From assembly GCA_937934705.1 (NCBI GenBank), contig CALGYY010000117.1, forward strand, positions 1 through 64,000: 64,000 nucleotides of DNA, read 5' to 3'. Each line of letters starts with the position of its first letter. The first letter of the stretch is position 1. The translations under genes and the position numbers were made by a program. This document shows, piece after piece, positions 7,040-16,155 of this stretch. The notes under the pieces were generated by a model. It was not told the DNA's origin and made no database searches. It saw only the letters and a list, made by a program, of their open reading frames with translations. This DNA is from an uncultured Bacteroidota bacterium (lineage in GTDB: Bacteria; Bacteroidota; Bacteroidia; Bacteroidales; CAIWKO01).

Positions 7040-8007
7040 TCCTGCTCCGCCTCCTGCAGGATCTGCAGGCTTTCTTCCAGATCCGTGCTTAGCATCAGCC
7101 GCATACGGTAAGGCTTAAAGCCGGCAATACCTCTGAAATATCCGGCATAATGCTTACGGATCTCGATCACCGCCCGCCGCTCGCCTTTCCATGCCGCAGA
7201 GGCCAGGAGATGCTGCCTGCAGACTGCAACACGTTCGCTGAATGAGGGCGGCTTCAGGATAACATCCCGCTCCAGGAAGGTTCTCACCTCCCTGAAAATC
7301 CAGGGATAACCCATTGCTGCGCGGCCGATCATCAGTCCGTCGACTCCATAGCGGTCAAGCATTTCTGCGGCTACGAAAGCACTGTTGATATCCCCGTTCC
7401 CGAAGACCGGGATCTGCATGGCCGGATTGTTCTTTACCGCGCCGATCAGGCTCCAGTCGGCCTTTCCGCCGTACATCTGCGCCCGGGTGCGCCCGTGTAT
7501 GGTGATGGCGGCGATGCCGCAGTCCTGAAGCTGCACGGCCCATTCCACAATGTTCCTGCTCCGTTCATCCCAGCCGGTCCGCGTTTTCACCGTCACCGGA
7601 ACAGATACTGCCCGGCATACCCGTCGGGTGATCTCCAGCATCAGTTCCGGGGTCTTCAGCATGGCCGCACCGCAGCCCTTACTCACGATCTTGCTGACCG
7701 GGCAGCCGAAGTTCAGGTCGATCAGGTCGGGCTTCAGTTCTCCAGCCAGCACAGCGGCCTCCGCCAGGCGGTCGGGATCGTTACCAAACAACTGTATCCC
7801 CAGGGGACGCTCCGCATCGGCGAATTCCAGCTTGCGCCGGCTCTTTTCTATTCCCCGGATCAGTCCTTCCGAGGCAACGAATTCCGTATACGCCAGGTCC
7901 ACCCCGTAAGGCTTGCATATCCTCCGGAAAGGAGGATCGGTGATGTCTTCCATGGTGGCCAGCAGGAGCGGTCGCTCAGGCAGTTCAAGAGTTCCGATTT
8001 TCAGCAT
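7027..8007 (-). CDS. dusB: tRNA-dihydrouridine synthase DusB
   Basis: This 326-residue FMN enzyme reduces specific uridines in tRNA to dihydrouridine using NADPH. It has the TIM-barrel signature motifs in order: LLLATMEDITDPPFRRICK at the N-terminus, IQLFGNDP, DLNFGCPVSK with the catalytic Cys102, VTVKTRTGWDE, ITIHGRTRAQMYGG, PVFGNGDI and MIGRAAMGYPWIF. The helical C-terminal domain ends in a region rich in Glu and Gln. The motif set fits the DusB/NifR3 branch, though Bacteroidota Dus proteins are not always clearly sorted. Transcription is likely from a TAATTTTG element at 8031-8038, 24 bases upstream of the start. The 3' end overlaps the HAD gene by 13 bases. Confidence 0.95.
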   Translation of the reverse strand: MLKIGTLELPERPLLLATMEDITDPPFRRICKPYGVDLAYTEFVASEGLIRGIEKSRRKLEFADAERPLGIQLFGNDPDRLAEAAVLAGELKPDLIDLNFGCPVSKIVSKGCGAAMLKTPELMLEITRRVCRAVSVPVTVKTRTGWDERSRNIVEWAVQLQDCGIAAITIHGRTRAQMYGGKADWSLIGAVKNNPAMQIPVFGNGDINSAFVAAEMLDRYGVDGLMIGRAAMGYPWIFREVRTFLERDVILKPPSFSERVAVCRQHLLASAAWKGERRAVIEIRKHYAGYFRGIAGFKPYRMRLMLSTDLEESLQILQEAEQDQAF

Positions 8008-8030
8008 GCTTCATCCTTCACAGCGGTTCA

Positions 8031-8038
8031 CAAAATTA
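8031..8038 (-). promoter_or_regulatory. -7 element of dusB
   Basis: The minus strand reads TAATTTTG, a perfect TAnnTTTG match, 24 bases upstream of the dusB ATG. No -33 TTTG is seen at the usual distance; one lies at 8053-8056 with only 14 bases between. Confidence 0.45.
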
Positions 8039-8065
8039 TTCTAATTTCGGCACAAATTCCTGACT

Positions 8066-9007
8066 ATGCAATTCCATCCCCCTTTCGAACGACATCCCGC
8101 CTGGCTCAGGCTGATCCTGCTGGGCGTGATCATCGTGGCCAGTCTTTTCCTCCTTTCCATGCTGGGATTACTGATCGCCACAGCGATCTTCGGACCGGGC
8201 GTAACGGAAAACCTTTCGTCGCTGAACCAGCTCTCTGATCCCGCGGCGGTCAGGCAGTTGAAATTTTTCCAGATCATCTCACAACTGGGTCTCTTCATCA
8301 TCCCCGCTATTCTCTTCACCCTGCTCAGCAGCAGCAACAGAACGGCCTACCTTCAGATGGGAAAACCTGTTCCGGCGCTTCACCTTCTGGCCGCCCCCGC
8401 CATCATGCTCCTGGGCCTCCCGCTCATCAACCTGTTGCTGGAATGGAATATGGCGCTCAGTCTGCCTGACTCCATGGCCGGACTTGAGCAATGGATGCGT
8501 GCATCAGAAGACCAGGCCGCAAGGGTCACCGAGGCCTTCCTGCTCAGCGCGGGAACCGGCGATCTCATCGTCAATATTCTGATGATCGCGATACTTCCGG
8601 CCCTGGGTGAGGAGTTGATCTTCCGGGGACTGCTTCAGCGATTGTTGCATGAATGGATCAAAAATATTCACATTGCCATTATCATTTCTGCAATGGTGTT
8701 CAGCTTCATCCACTTTCAGTTCTATGGTTTTTTGCCGCGTTTCCTGATGGGCATGCTCTTCGGTTACCTGCTCTACTGGTCCGGATCGCTGTGGGTTCCC
8801 ATCCTCGCCCACCTGGTGAACAATGGCACCGCGGTGATTGTGGCCTGGGTCTCGGTGAAGTACTTCCCGGAAATGGACTTCAATACTTTCGGGCGCAGCG
8901 ACCAGTTGTGGGTGAATCTCTGCAGTGCCGCCGCTGTCATCCTGGTCCTTTTGGTCTGCTGGCTCAGGCGCCGGAGGCAGCCACCGGCGGGTCTTTCCGT
9001 GCAATAA
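8066..9007 (+). CDS. CPBP-family intramembrane metalloprotease
   Basis: The 313-residue product is an integral membrane protein of the CAAX protease/bacteriocin-processing (CPBP, formerly Abi) family. Several hydrophobic helices flank the diagnostic motifs: ALGEELIFRGLLQRL near residue 180 with the paired Glu and Arg, FSFIHFQFYGFLPRF, and WVPILAHLVNNG with the third conserved region. These provide the metal ligands of the intramembrane glutamate protease fold. Substrates of bacterial members are mostly unknown; roles range from peptide maturation to protein scaffolding. It lies divergently from dusB and overlaps convergently by 44 bases with the methyltransferase gene. Confidence 0.9.
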   Translation: MQFHPPFERHPAWLRLILLGVIIVASLFLLSMLGLLIATAIFGPGVTENLSSLNQLSDPAAVRQLKFFQIISQLGLFIIPAILFTLLSSSNRTAYLQMGKPVPALHLLAAPAIMLLGLPLINLLLEWNMALSLPDSMAGLEQWMRASEDQAARVTEAFLLSAGTGDLIVNILMIAILPALGEELIFRGLLQRLLHEWIKNIHIAIIISAMVFSFIHFQFYGFLPRFLMGMLFGYLLYWSGSLWVPILAHLVNNGTAVIVAWVSVKYFPEMDFNTFGRSDQLWVNLCSAAAVILVLLVCWLRRRRQPPAGLSVQ

Positions 9008-9917
9008 GCATCAGCTGAACCTGGCTGCGGGTGAGTACCGACATCAGACCAAATGGCCATGCGGCCAGGTTGATCCACCAGGATTTACTGAAGACAGGAA
9101 ATGCTTTCCAGAAAGGATAGCTTCCTCCGAAGCCACGTAATGATAAAACGCTCATCCCGTTCAGGGCGCTCAGCGTACGCAGTGATTTTCGGTTGAAACC
9201 CTGAATATGGTAGGGGGTGACAAATGGCTTGATTTTACCATATTTTTCCGCACGTCCGCTGAGGGTGTAAACCCATTTGATCAGGCCGTTCATGAGGCAG
9301 TCTTCGTTGGGGACGATCATGAGGAACAATCCACCGGGTTTCAGTATCCTGAAAATCTCTTTCATGGCATCGGCAGGATGCGGTACATGCTCCATGACAG
9401 AATCCATGTAAACCACGCTGAAGAATGCATCGGGATAGGCGGCCTGTGCCAGGCTGCCTTCGAAGAACGGAAAACGGTTTTCGAAACAGGGCTCGAGATT
9501 ACGGGCCAGATCCAGTCCGTAAGGCTCATAAGCGGCACTGGCAGCCTTTTCGAGCATATAACCCTGACCACATCCCAGATCGAGGAGTTTTTCTTTCATC
9601 TGCACCTGCGGATTTCTGTTCTGCCTGTAGCGGCCGATCAGGGCCAGACGCTGGTTCAGTTCCCTGTTGTTCAGCCTGATCTGCCAGGGCGATTTCACGC
9701 TGCCGGCAAAATAGTCCTGCTTGTAAAGCTCCCGCCACTCTGCCGGGCTCAGGTCAATTTCGGGATCGATAAAAAGAAAGCGACAGTGACGGCAGCGTAC
9801 GATATGGTAATTCCTTTCGTTCAGCCGGGGAAAATTTTCATTCACCCTCGGGCGACCGTTATCCGCGAGTTCCTGATGGCTGCAAACAGGGCAGGGAGAA
9901 TGAGTTTTCATGTCCAT
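8964..9917 (-). CDS. SAM-dependent methyltransferase with N-terminal zinc ribbon
   Basis: The 317-residue protein has an N-terminal zinc-ribbon-like knuckle pair, Cys9-x-x-Cys12 and Cys42-x-x-Cys45, followed by a class I methyltransferase domain. Motif I is LLDLGCGQGY at residues 111-120, followed by YGLDLA, then VVYMDSVMEHVPHP and RILKPGGLFLMIVPNE, typical of Methyltransf_11/23 members. Proteins with this architecture are common in sugar and surface-polysaccharide loci, where some methylate sugars or lipid precursors, but the acceptor here is unknown. The ATG at 9909-9911 is an alternative start. The last 44 bases overlap the convergent CPBP protease gene. Confidence 0.88.
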   Translation of the reverse strand: MDMKTHSPCPVCSHQELADNGRPRVNENFPRLNERNYHIVRCRHCRFLFIDPEIDLSPAEWRELYKQDYFAGSVKSPWQIRLNNRELNQRLALIGRYRQNRNPQVQMKEKLLDLGCGQGYMLEKAASAAYEPYGLDLARNLEPCFENRFPFFEGSLAQAAYPDAFFSVVYMDSVMEHVPHPADAMKEIFRILKPGGLFLMIVPNEDCLMNGLIKWVYTLSGRAEKYGKIKPFVTPYHIQGFNRKSLRTLSALNGMSVLSLRGFGGSYPFWKAFPVFSKSWWINLAAWPFGLMSVLTRSQVQLMLIARKDPPVAASGA

Positions 9918-9968
9918 CCGTCGGGTGAAACTCCGTCAACCGACTTTAGCTGGTTGGTTCACAAAAAC

Positions 9969-10385
9969 TTACTTACGCGAGGCCGTGCCGGGTTTCGCCC
10001 AGGCTTCGATCACTGCTGAACGGTTCTCCGTGGCAGTGCCCTGATAGAAAACCTGAATTTTGGTAATGACACAATTTGTGCAGTTCAGTGTGATGGAGGG
10101 ACATTCGCCACCGGCGGTGAACTGATGATTGAGGGCCACATTCTGGGTGCTGCCATCGCGAAAGCCAATAACAACACGGCTGACCTTAATGGCCACATTT
10201 TTGACCTTAAATTTTAGTTCGCTCATGGCGCCGGCATCACCGGAGGGGAACATATTGGCATTGTCAACCCCAAGGTTCAGGGAGGTTTCTCCCAGTTTGA
10301 CCCATGACACGTTCTGGGCAGAGGATAGGGTTGCGCTTGCTCCTGAGAGCAGGATAGTGAGCAGGAGGACAGTGAAAGTTCTCAT
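9969..10385 (-). CDS. Secreted DUF2541-like protein
   Basis: The 138-residue product has a signal peptide (MRTFTVLLLTILLSGASATL, then SSAQ), indicating export with SPase I cleavage. The mature part is a single beta-rich domain: WVKLGETSLNLGVDNANMF, then ELKFKVKNVAIKVSRVVIGF, a DGSTQNVAL turn and ITKIQVFYQG. This order resembles DUF2541-type proteins, whose function is unknown. Two cysteines in LNCTNCVI could pair. The gene stands alone, with a TATATTTG -7 element at 10406-10413. Confidence 0.8.
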   Translation of the reverse strand: MRTFTVLLLTILLSGASATLSSAQNVSWVKLGETSLNLGVDNANMFPSGDAGAMSELKFKVKNVAIKVSRVVIGFRDGSTQNVALNHQFTAGGECPSITLNCTNCVITKIQVFYQGTATENRSAVIEAWAKPGTASRK

Positions 10386-10405
10386 CGTTAATGGTTTTTG
10401 GGATT

Positions 10406-10413
10406 CAAATATA
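10406..10413 (-). promoter_or_regulatory. -7 element of the DUF2541-like gene
   Basis: The minus strand reads TATATTTG, 20 bases upstream of the start at 10385. The -33 region is poorly conserved. The remaining sequence up to 10618 shows no gene or clear structure. Confidence 0.5.
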
Positions 10414-10618
10414 GTAATACTTCACGACATCCACAGGTAAGTCTTAAAAACCCGCCTGACTCTCAGACTACTCCGTTTCAACACTTATAAATCTCTGAGG
10501 AAACGCTCATTCCGGAGGTGAGGCTTGCCTTATTAACCGGGCTTTGTGAGTAAATCCGGAGGGGGAGGCTGAAATGGCAGCAGGCGGCATCGTATTTTTA
10601 TCCCCCTAAAATCCTATT

Positions 10619-11968
10619 ATGGCCAAAAACCGCCCATCAGCGAAAAGCGGCAGTAAAAAGATCTTTGTTCTTGACACTTCCGTGATTCTCTATAATCATA
10701 ACGCGATCCGCAGTTTCGACGAGAACGACATTGCGATCCCCATTACCGTCCTGGAAGAACTTGACAATTTCAAAAAAGGTAACGACATCAAGAATTTCGA
10801 AGCCCGTGAGTTCATCCGCATCATTGATAATCTGTCGCAGAATTACACCTTACAGGACTGGATACCGATCGACGGACCGGAAAAGGGACGTTTTAAGGTG
10901 GTGATGCATGAGAAGAGCGATGTGGATGCGCGCAAGGTTTTCGGGGAGGATAAGCCCGACCACCGCATCCTGAATGCGACCCTGCAGTTGCAGCAGCAGA
11001 ACCCCAATACCCAGGTGATCCTTGTCACCAAGGACATCAACCTTCGGCTAAAGGCCAAATCGCTGAGCATTCAGGCTGCAGATTTCGAAACGGGCAAAAT
11101 CAAGGACATCGAATCCCTTTACACCGGAAAATCTCTGAAAGAAGGATTGTCAGGGGAGGTGATCGATAAAATATACCAGGAAGGCGGATGCAGTCCGGAG
11201 GAGGTTGGCATTGAACACCCCATCCCCAATCACTATTTCATTCTGAAAAACACCAAGAGTTCGGCGCTCACTTACTATAACGCGGCAACGAAAATGATCG
11301 AGCGCATTGAAAAACGTTCGGCCTACCGCATCAGTCCGAGAAATGCCGAACAGGTTTTTGCCCTTCACGCCATCATGAATCCGGAAGTCAGACTGGTCAC
11401 TATCTCAGGTGTGGCCGGAACGGGAAAAACACTGCTCACACTGGCCGGCGCTCTGGAACAGAAGCGCAACTTCAAGCAGATCTTTTTATCGCGCCCTATC
11501 GTCCCGCTGAGCAATAAGGATATCGGTTATCTGCCGGGCGATATCAAATCAAAGATCAACCCTTATATGGAGCCTTTGTTTGATAATCTGAAGATGATAC
11601 AGAACCAGTATGATGAGAAGGACAAGGAATACAAAGCCATCACTGAGGCAGTTGAAAAGGAAAAACTGGTGATCACCCCTTTGGCTTACATCCGCGGAAG
11701 GAGTTTATCCAATATTTTCTTCATTGTTGACGAGGCCCAGAACCTCACGCCTCATGAGGTGAAGACCATTATTACCCGGGCGGGTGAAGGCACCAAGATC
11801 GTATTTACCGGTGATATCTACCAGATTGATACGCCATATCTGGATTCAGAAAGTAACGGCTTATCTGTACTGATCGACAAGATCAAGCATCATCCCATCT
11901 ACGCGCACATCAGGCTGGAGAAGGGTGAGCGTTCGGAGCTGGCTAACCTTGCCGGCGAACTGCTCTGA
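10619..11968 (+). CDS. PIN-PhoH family ATPase/ribonuclease (PhoH2)
   Basis: The 449-residue protein joins an N-terminal PIN domain (about residues 15-150) to a C-terminal PhoH ATPase (about 230-445). PIN acidic residues are visible in FVLDTSVILYN, ITVLEELDNF and ILVTKDINLRLKA. The ATPase has Walker A GVAGTGKT near residues 264-271, Walker B FFIVDEAQNLTP near 370, and IVFTGDIYQID. PhoH2 proteins of mycobacteria show ATP-dependent RNA unwinding and cleavage. The role in Bacteroidota is unknown, though the gene is widely conserved there. No small antitoxin-like gene lies upstream, so a toxin-antitoxin reading is not supported here. Confidence 0.93.
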   Translation: MAKNRPSAKSGSKKIFVLDTSVILYNHNAIRSFDENDIAIPITVLEELDNFKKGNDIKNFEAREFIRIIDNLSQNYTLQDWIPIDGPEKGRFKVVMHEKSDVDARKVFGEDKPDHRILNATLQLQQQNPNTQVILVTKDINLRLKAKSLSIQAADFETGKIKDIESLYTGKSLKEGLSGEVIDKIYQEGGCSPEEVGIEHPIPNHYFILKNTKSSALTYYNAATKMIERIEKRSAYRISPRNAEQVFALHAIMNPEVRLVTISGVAGTGKTLLTLAGALEQKRNFKQIFLSRPIVPLSNKDIGYLPGDIKSKINPYMEPLFDNLKMIQNQYDEKDKEYKAITEAVEKEKLVITPLAYIRGRSLSNIFFIVDEAQNLTPHEVKTIITRAGEGTKIVFTGDIYQIDTPYLDSESNGLSVLIDKIKHHPIYAHIRLEKGERSELANLAGELL

Positions 11969-11974
11969 GAATGA

Positions 11975-12991
11975 TCAGGAAGCGGGAGCCCCTTCTTCAA
12001 ATATAACCGTCAACACAGTCTGTCCTGTGGCTTTCAGGCTTTTAGGGTCCACATGGTCCATATTGTCCTGCGTGGTATGCCAGTAACGAAAGAAACCTGT
12101 CGCCGAATTCGCTTCATAATGAATGATGTTGATGGTGGGGATGCCGGCGTATTTATTGACATACAGGTGATCGTCGTTGATGGTTCCGCCCTGGCTGTTC
12201 ACGAAATAATTGCCGTAACCCGCACGGAACGCGGCGCTCCAAACTTTGCTCACGATGTCGGCAGCATATTGCAGGGAGAAACCTTCCTGTGCAAAATTGG
12301 CTGAAGGAACGCCCACCATATCGAGCAGTATGCCGTATCGTGCACTGTAGTTGACCACATGGGGATTTTTCGCCCAGTACTGTGAGCCAAGACCCCAGTT
12401 TTCCCCGCTGTACTGCCGGCGGTCCCACATGGGTTCACCGTAATCTTCTGCATCAAAAAAGACGATATCCACACCGATCCCAGGGTCGTGGTTCTTCAAT
12501 ATACGGGCAATTTCGAGCAGCACCCCTACCCCGCTGGCTCCGTCGTTGGCCCCGTCAACAGGCTTTTTCCAATTGGCGCTGTCAGGATCATTGTCGCACC
12601 AGGGACGCGAATCCCAGTGAGAACAGAGTAAAACGCGCACAGCGGCTTCGGGTTCAATGGAACCAATGATATTTTTTGCATTCAGCACAGTCCCGTCAAA
12701 GGCACGAAGCCTGACTTCCTGGAGGCTTACCTTCCAACCATAAGATTTCAGCTTTGATTCAAGCCAAAGGCCGCACTTCTTATGAGCCTCGCTGTTGGGA
12801 ACTCTCGGCCCCATGTCGACCTGCATTTTTGTAAAAGCAAAAGCCGAGTCTTCGTTGAAATGAGGCACTTCGACCCTGATTTTAGGGAGGGTGTCGTTGG
12901 CCTCGCCGTTTTTCTTTCCGTTTGTTCCGTTGCCGCAAGCCAGCGCCAGTGCTATTGTGATCAATGACAGAATGATCAAAGATTTTTTCAT
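11975..12991 (-). CDS. M28-family glutaminyl-peptide cyclotransferase-like lipoprotein
   Basis: The 338-residue product has a lipoprotein signal ending LALACGN (cysteine 19) followed by a low-complexity linker. The catalytic domain is of the M28 peptidase/glutaminyl cyclase fold: LLCSHWDSRPW (His and Asp near the metal), GANDGASGVGVLLE with the bridging Asp, VFFDAEDYGE with the acidic pair, ILLDMVG, and a C-terminal HTTQDNMDHV histidine. QPCT-type enzymes convert N-terminal Gln to pyroglutamate. In Bacteroidota such an enzyme acts on exported proteins whose signal-peptidase cleavage leaves Gln first, which fits the many AQ-type signal junctions in this window. An aminopeptidase role remains possible. 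It is transcribed divergently from valS. Confidence 0.9.
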   Translation of the reverse strand: MKKSLIILSLITIALALACGNGTNGKKNGEANDTLPKIRVEVPHFNEDSAFAFTKMQVDMGPRVPNSEAHKKCGLWLESKLKSYGWKVSLQEVRLRAFDGTVLNAKNIIGSIEPEAAVRVLLCSHWDSRPWCDNDPDSANWKKPVDGANDGASGVGVLLEIARILKNHDPGIGVDIVFFDAEDYGEPMWDRRQYSGENWGLGSQYWAKNPHVVNYSARYGILLDMVGVPSANFAQEGFSLQYAADIVSKVWSAAFRAGYGNYFVNSQGGTINDDHLYVNKYAGIPTINIIHYEANSATGFFRYWHTTQDNMDHVDPKSLKATGQTVLTVIFEEGAPAS

Positions 12992-13008
12992 AGGCTGATC
13001 CTTTGCTG

Positions 13009-13016
13009 CAAAGTTA
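13009..13016 (-). promoter_or_regulatory. -7 element of the M28 gene
   Basis: The minus strand reads TAACTTTG, a perfect TAnnTTTG, 17 bases before the ATG, so the transcript would have a very short leader. No clear -33 element. Confidence 0.5.
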
Positions 13017-13070
13017 ATGATTTTCCTGACAGCCCTGCATGTTCCGGACGATGCATTATTCCGTTTTGAC

Positions 13071-13078
13071 TATCTTTG
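13071..13078 (+). promoter_or_regulatory. -7 element of valS
   Basis: TATCTTTG matches TAnnTTTG and lies 31 bases before the ATG at 13110, giving a leader of about 25 bases. The -33 region has no TTTG. Its position also argues against the upstream in-frame start at 13017. Confidence 0.55.
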
Positions 13079-13109
13079 CGCTTCCGGAAAAAATCCGGGA
13101 ATTGATCCT

Positions 13110-15749
13110 ATGGAACTACCTGCCAAATATGAGCCTTCGAAGGCTGAAGCGAAATGGTACCGCTACTGGATGGAAAAGGGCTTCTTCTCCGCCTCACCTG
13201 ATGAGCGGGAAGCTTACTGCATTGTGATTCCCCCGCCGAACGTGACGGGCGTACTCCACATGGGGCATATGCTGAACAACACCCTGCAGGATGTGATGGT
13301 AAGGCGTGCGCGCATGCTGGGAAAGAACACCCTGTGGGTTCCCGGAACCGACCATGCGTCGATTGCCACAGAGGCCAAGGTGGTTGCCAAACTCAAAGAG
13401 GACGGCATCGACAAGAAGAAGATCAGCAGGGAAGAATTTCTGCGCCATGCCTGGGAGTGGAAAGAAAAACACGGGGGCATCATCCTCGAGCAACTGAAGA
13501 AACTGGGCGCATCCTGCGACTGGTCACGGACGCGCTTTACCATGGATGAAGCTTTATACGAAAGTGTGATCCATGTATTTTGCGACCTCTATGAAAAGGG
13601 TCTGATCTACCGCGGAGTCCGCATGGTAAACTGGGATCCCAAAGCGCTGACCGCCGTTTCCGACGAGGAAGTCAACCATAAGGAGGTTCGCTCTAAGCTG
13701 TATTACGTGCGTTATCGCATCGAAGGCAGTGAAGACGGGTGGATCACCATAGCCACCACGCGTCCCGAAACCATACTGGGCGACACGGCTGTTTGCGTTC
13801 ATCCGGCGGATGAGCGCTATACACAGCTCAGGGGAAAGCGCATCATCATCCCTCTGATCGGGCGTTCTGTTCCGCTGATCTTCGATGAATATGTAGACCG
13901 TGAGTTTGGAACAGGCGCTCTCAAGGTCACCCCTGCCCATGATATCAACGATTATAACCTGGGCATCAAGCACAAACTGGAAAGCATTGATATTTTCAAC
14001 GATAACGGCACCCTCAACGAAAAAGCCCTGATGTACGTAGGAGAAGACCGTTTTGTGGTCCGCAAAAAGATATCGAAGGAACTGGAAGCTCAGGGTCACC
14101 TGGTGAAAGTCGAAGAAATTACCAACAGCATCGGGTATTCGGAGCGTACAGATGAAGTGATTGAACCACGACTGTCGCTGCAGTGGTTCCTGCGTATGGA
14201 AGATATGGCCAAACCCGCGCTGGATGTGGTGATGAACGATACGGTGAAATTTCATCCGGCAAAGTTTAAGAACACCTACCGGCACTGGATGGAAAATGTG
14301 AGAGACTGGTGTATCTCCCGTCAGCTCTGGTGGGGACAGCGCATTCCGGCCTATTACCTGCCTGACGGGGATTTCGTGGTTGCGGCCAGTCCTGAAGAAG
14401 CCCTTGAAAAAGCACGGGACAAGAGTGCCAATCCGGCTCTGCAGGCATCTGATCTGCGCCAGGACGAAGACGTGCTGGATACCTGGTTTTCATCCTGGCT
14501 CTGGCCCATTTCGGTTTTTGATGGTATCCGTCATCCGGACAATAAAGATATCTGTTATTATTATCCCACCAGCGACCTGGTGACCGCACCGGAGATTCTG
14601 TTTTTCTGGGTGGCGCGCATGATCATGGCCGGTCTGGAGTACCGCGGTGAGGTGCCTTTTAAGAATGTTTACCTCACGGGGATTGTTCGTGACAAACAGG
14701 GCCGTAAGATGTCGAAATCTCTGGGCAACAGTCCCGACCCCATTGAACTGATGGAGAAATTCGGGGCCGACGGTGTACGCGTCGGAATGCTGCTCTGTTC
14801 CCCGGCGGGTAATGACCTTCCCTTTGATGAAGCCCTTTGCGAACAGGGGCGGAATTTCAGCAACAAGATCTGGAATGCTTTCAGGCTTGTCAAGGGCTGG
14901 GAAGTGGATGCGGCTGCCAGCCCCTCTGCCGCCTCGGAAACCGCTGTTCAGTGGTTTTCCGCCCGCTTCAGTTCAGAGCTGGAGATCATCAACGAACATT
15001 TTTCGCGCTACCGGATCTCTGAAGCCCTGATGGCTGTTTACAAGCTGATGTGGGACGATTTCTGTTCCTGGTATCTTGAAATGGTGAAACCACCTTTTCA
15101 GCAGCCCATCGACGCCATCACCCGCGATGCCACGATCCGTTTCTTTGAAGACCTGCTTAAGGTCCTCCATCCTTTCATTCCCTTTATCACCGAAGAACTG
15201 TGGCAGTATCTGGCCGAAAGACAGGAGGGTGATTCCATTATGATCAGTCCCTGGCCCGAGAGCCGGACTTACGACAGGAACATTCTGGAGCAGTTCACAT
15301 ACGCGGCAGAAGTGATCTCTGCCATTCGCAATGTCCGCAAGGATAAGAACATCTCCCCGAAAGAACCGTTATTATTGATGATTCGCAAGAATAACAATGA
15401 AGCGGCGGATCTGACCTTTGATCCTGTAGCGCTGAAACTGGCCAATCTTTCCGGGATTTCCTACGTACCGGAAAAACCGGAGAACGTCATCACCTTTATT
15501 ACCAAATCAACAGAGTTCTACATCCCTGTGGCAGGAAGTGTGGATCAGGAAGCTGAGGTCGCCGCACTGGAAAAAGAACTGGAATACCTGCGGGGCTTTA
15601 TGGGATCGGTGATGAAAAAACTCGGCAATGAGAATTTCGTCCGCAATGCCAAAGCTGAAGTAGTTGAAACAGAGCGAAGGAAACAAGCTGACGCCGAGGC
15701 CAAGATCAGGGTCATTGAAGAGCAACTGAAGGGTCTTAAAGGCCTTTGA
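13110..15749 (+). CDS. valS: Valyl-tRNA synthetase
   Basis: The 879-residue enzyme charges tRNA-Val with valine in the cytoplasm. The start at 13110 gives [20 protein letters not shown], the usual N-terminus; the frame is open to 13017, but those residues lie upstream of a good -7 element. The class Ia signatures are present: [17 protein letters not shown] with HMGH near residues 49-52, the editing (CP1) domain including [30 protein letters not shown], and [14 protein letters not shown] with KMSKS near 532. The C-terminus ends in a coiled-coil arm ([16 protein letters not shown] onwards) typical of ValRS. Length is normal. A separate small lipoprotein gene follows. Confidence 0.98.
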   Translation: MELPAKYEPSKAEAKWYRYWMEKGFFSASPDEREAYCIVIPPPNVTGVLHMGHMLNNTLQDVMVRRARMLGKNTLWVPGTDHASIATEAKVVAKLKEDGIDKKKISREEFLRHAWEWKEKHGGIILEQLKKLGASCDWSRTRFTMDEALYESVIHVFCDLYEKGLIYRGVRMVNWDPKALTAVSDEEVNHKEVRSKLYYVRYRIEGSEDGWITIATTRPETILGDTAVCVHPADERYTQLRGKRIIIPLIGRSVPLIFDEYVDREFGTGALKVTPAHDINDYNLGIKHKLESIDIFNDNGTLNEKALMYVGEDRFVVRKKISKELEAQGHLVKVEEITNSIGYSERTDEVIEPRLSLQWFLRMEDMAKPALDVVMNDTVKFHPAKFKNTYRHWMENVRDWCISRQLWWGQRIPAYYLPDGDFVVAASPEEALEKARDKSANPALQASDLRQDEDVLDTWFSSWLWPISVFDGIRHPDNKDICYYYPTSDLVTAPEILFFWVARMIMAGLEYRGEVPFKNVYLTGIVRDKQGRKMSKSLGNSPDPIELMEKFGADGVRVGMLLCSPAGNDLPFDEALCEQGRNFSNKIWNAFRLVKGWEVDAAASPSAASETAVQWFSARFSSELEIINEHFSRYRISEALMAVYKLMWDDFCSWYLEMVKPPFQQPIDAITRDATIRFFEDLLKVLHPFIPFITEELWQYLAERQEGDSIMISPWPESRTYDRNILEQFTYAAEVISAIRNVRKDKNISPKEPLLLMIRKNNNEAADLTFDPVALKLANLSGISYVPEKPENVITFITKSTEFYIPVAGSVDQEAEVAALEKELEYLRGFMGSVMKKLGNENFVRNAKAEVVETERRKQADAEAKIRVIEEQLKGLKGL

Positions 15750-15808
15750 TCCGGCACATTCCTCTGACTGCGACACGCCGGTTACGGTAAAATGCGTAAT
15801 TTTACATC

Positions 15809-16138
15809 ATGAAGGCTTCCTCTGCTCATACCAGCATCCGGAAACACCGGTACTCCGTAATTTGGATCGCTCTTGTGTTTCTTCTTTCTGCGCTATGGAT
15901 TGCGGCCTGCGGAGTTCCGAAAACCACTTCCTGTCCGAATTGCATGAATGCCAAGCCCGTTTATTATAACAAAGAAAAAGCGCGGGATGCGCGGCGTGCG
16001 GTGCGGCACGCCGGAAGTCACAGCGCCATTGGCGGTCAGACCCTGCCGGAGCCCATCGGGAACGATCACAGGAAAGCAAGGCCTAAAAAGAATAAGGGTG
16101 CCGGCGGGAACATACTGGAGAATGAACCTATTTTATAG
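15809..16138 (+). CDS. Small hypothetical lipoprotein
   Basis: The 109-residue product has a rather long N-region followed by a hydrophobic stretch ending WIAACG, a SPase II lipobox with the cysteine near residue 34. The mature part is short and basic, with a CPNC pair (TTSCPNCMNAKPVYY) and a Lys/Arg-rich second half (RDARRAVRHAG, HRKARPKKNKGAGG). The family is not recognised. CPNC might bind metal or form a disulfide, but no homologue is identified. It lies 59 bases after valS and 17 bases before lpdA on the same strand, and probably shares a transcript with lpdA. Confidence 0.6.
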   Translation: MKASSAHTSIRKHRYSVIWIALVFLLSALWIAACGVPKTTSCPNCMNAKPVYYNKEKARDARRAVRHAGSHSAIGGQTLPEPIGNDHRKARPKKNKGAGGNILENEPIL

Positions 16139-16155
16139 ATATAATATTATATATT

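Noticed and set aside
10619..11968. PhoH2 toxin-antitoxin pair
   Set aside because: The antitoxin that precedes phoH2 in mycobacteria is not present; 10386-10618 has no small gene.
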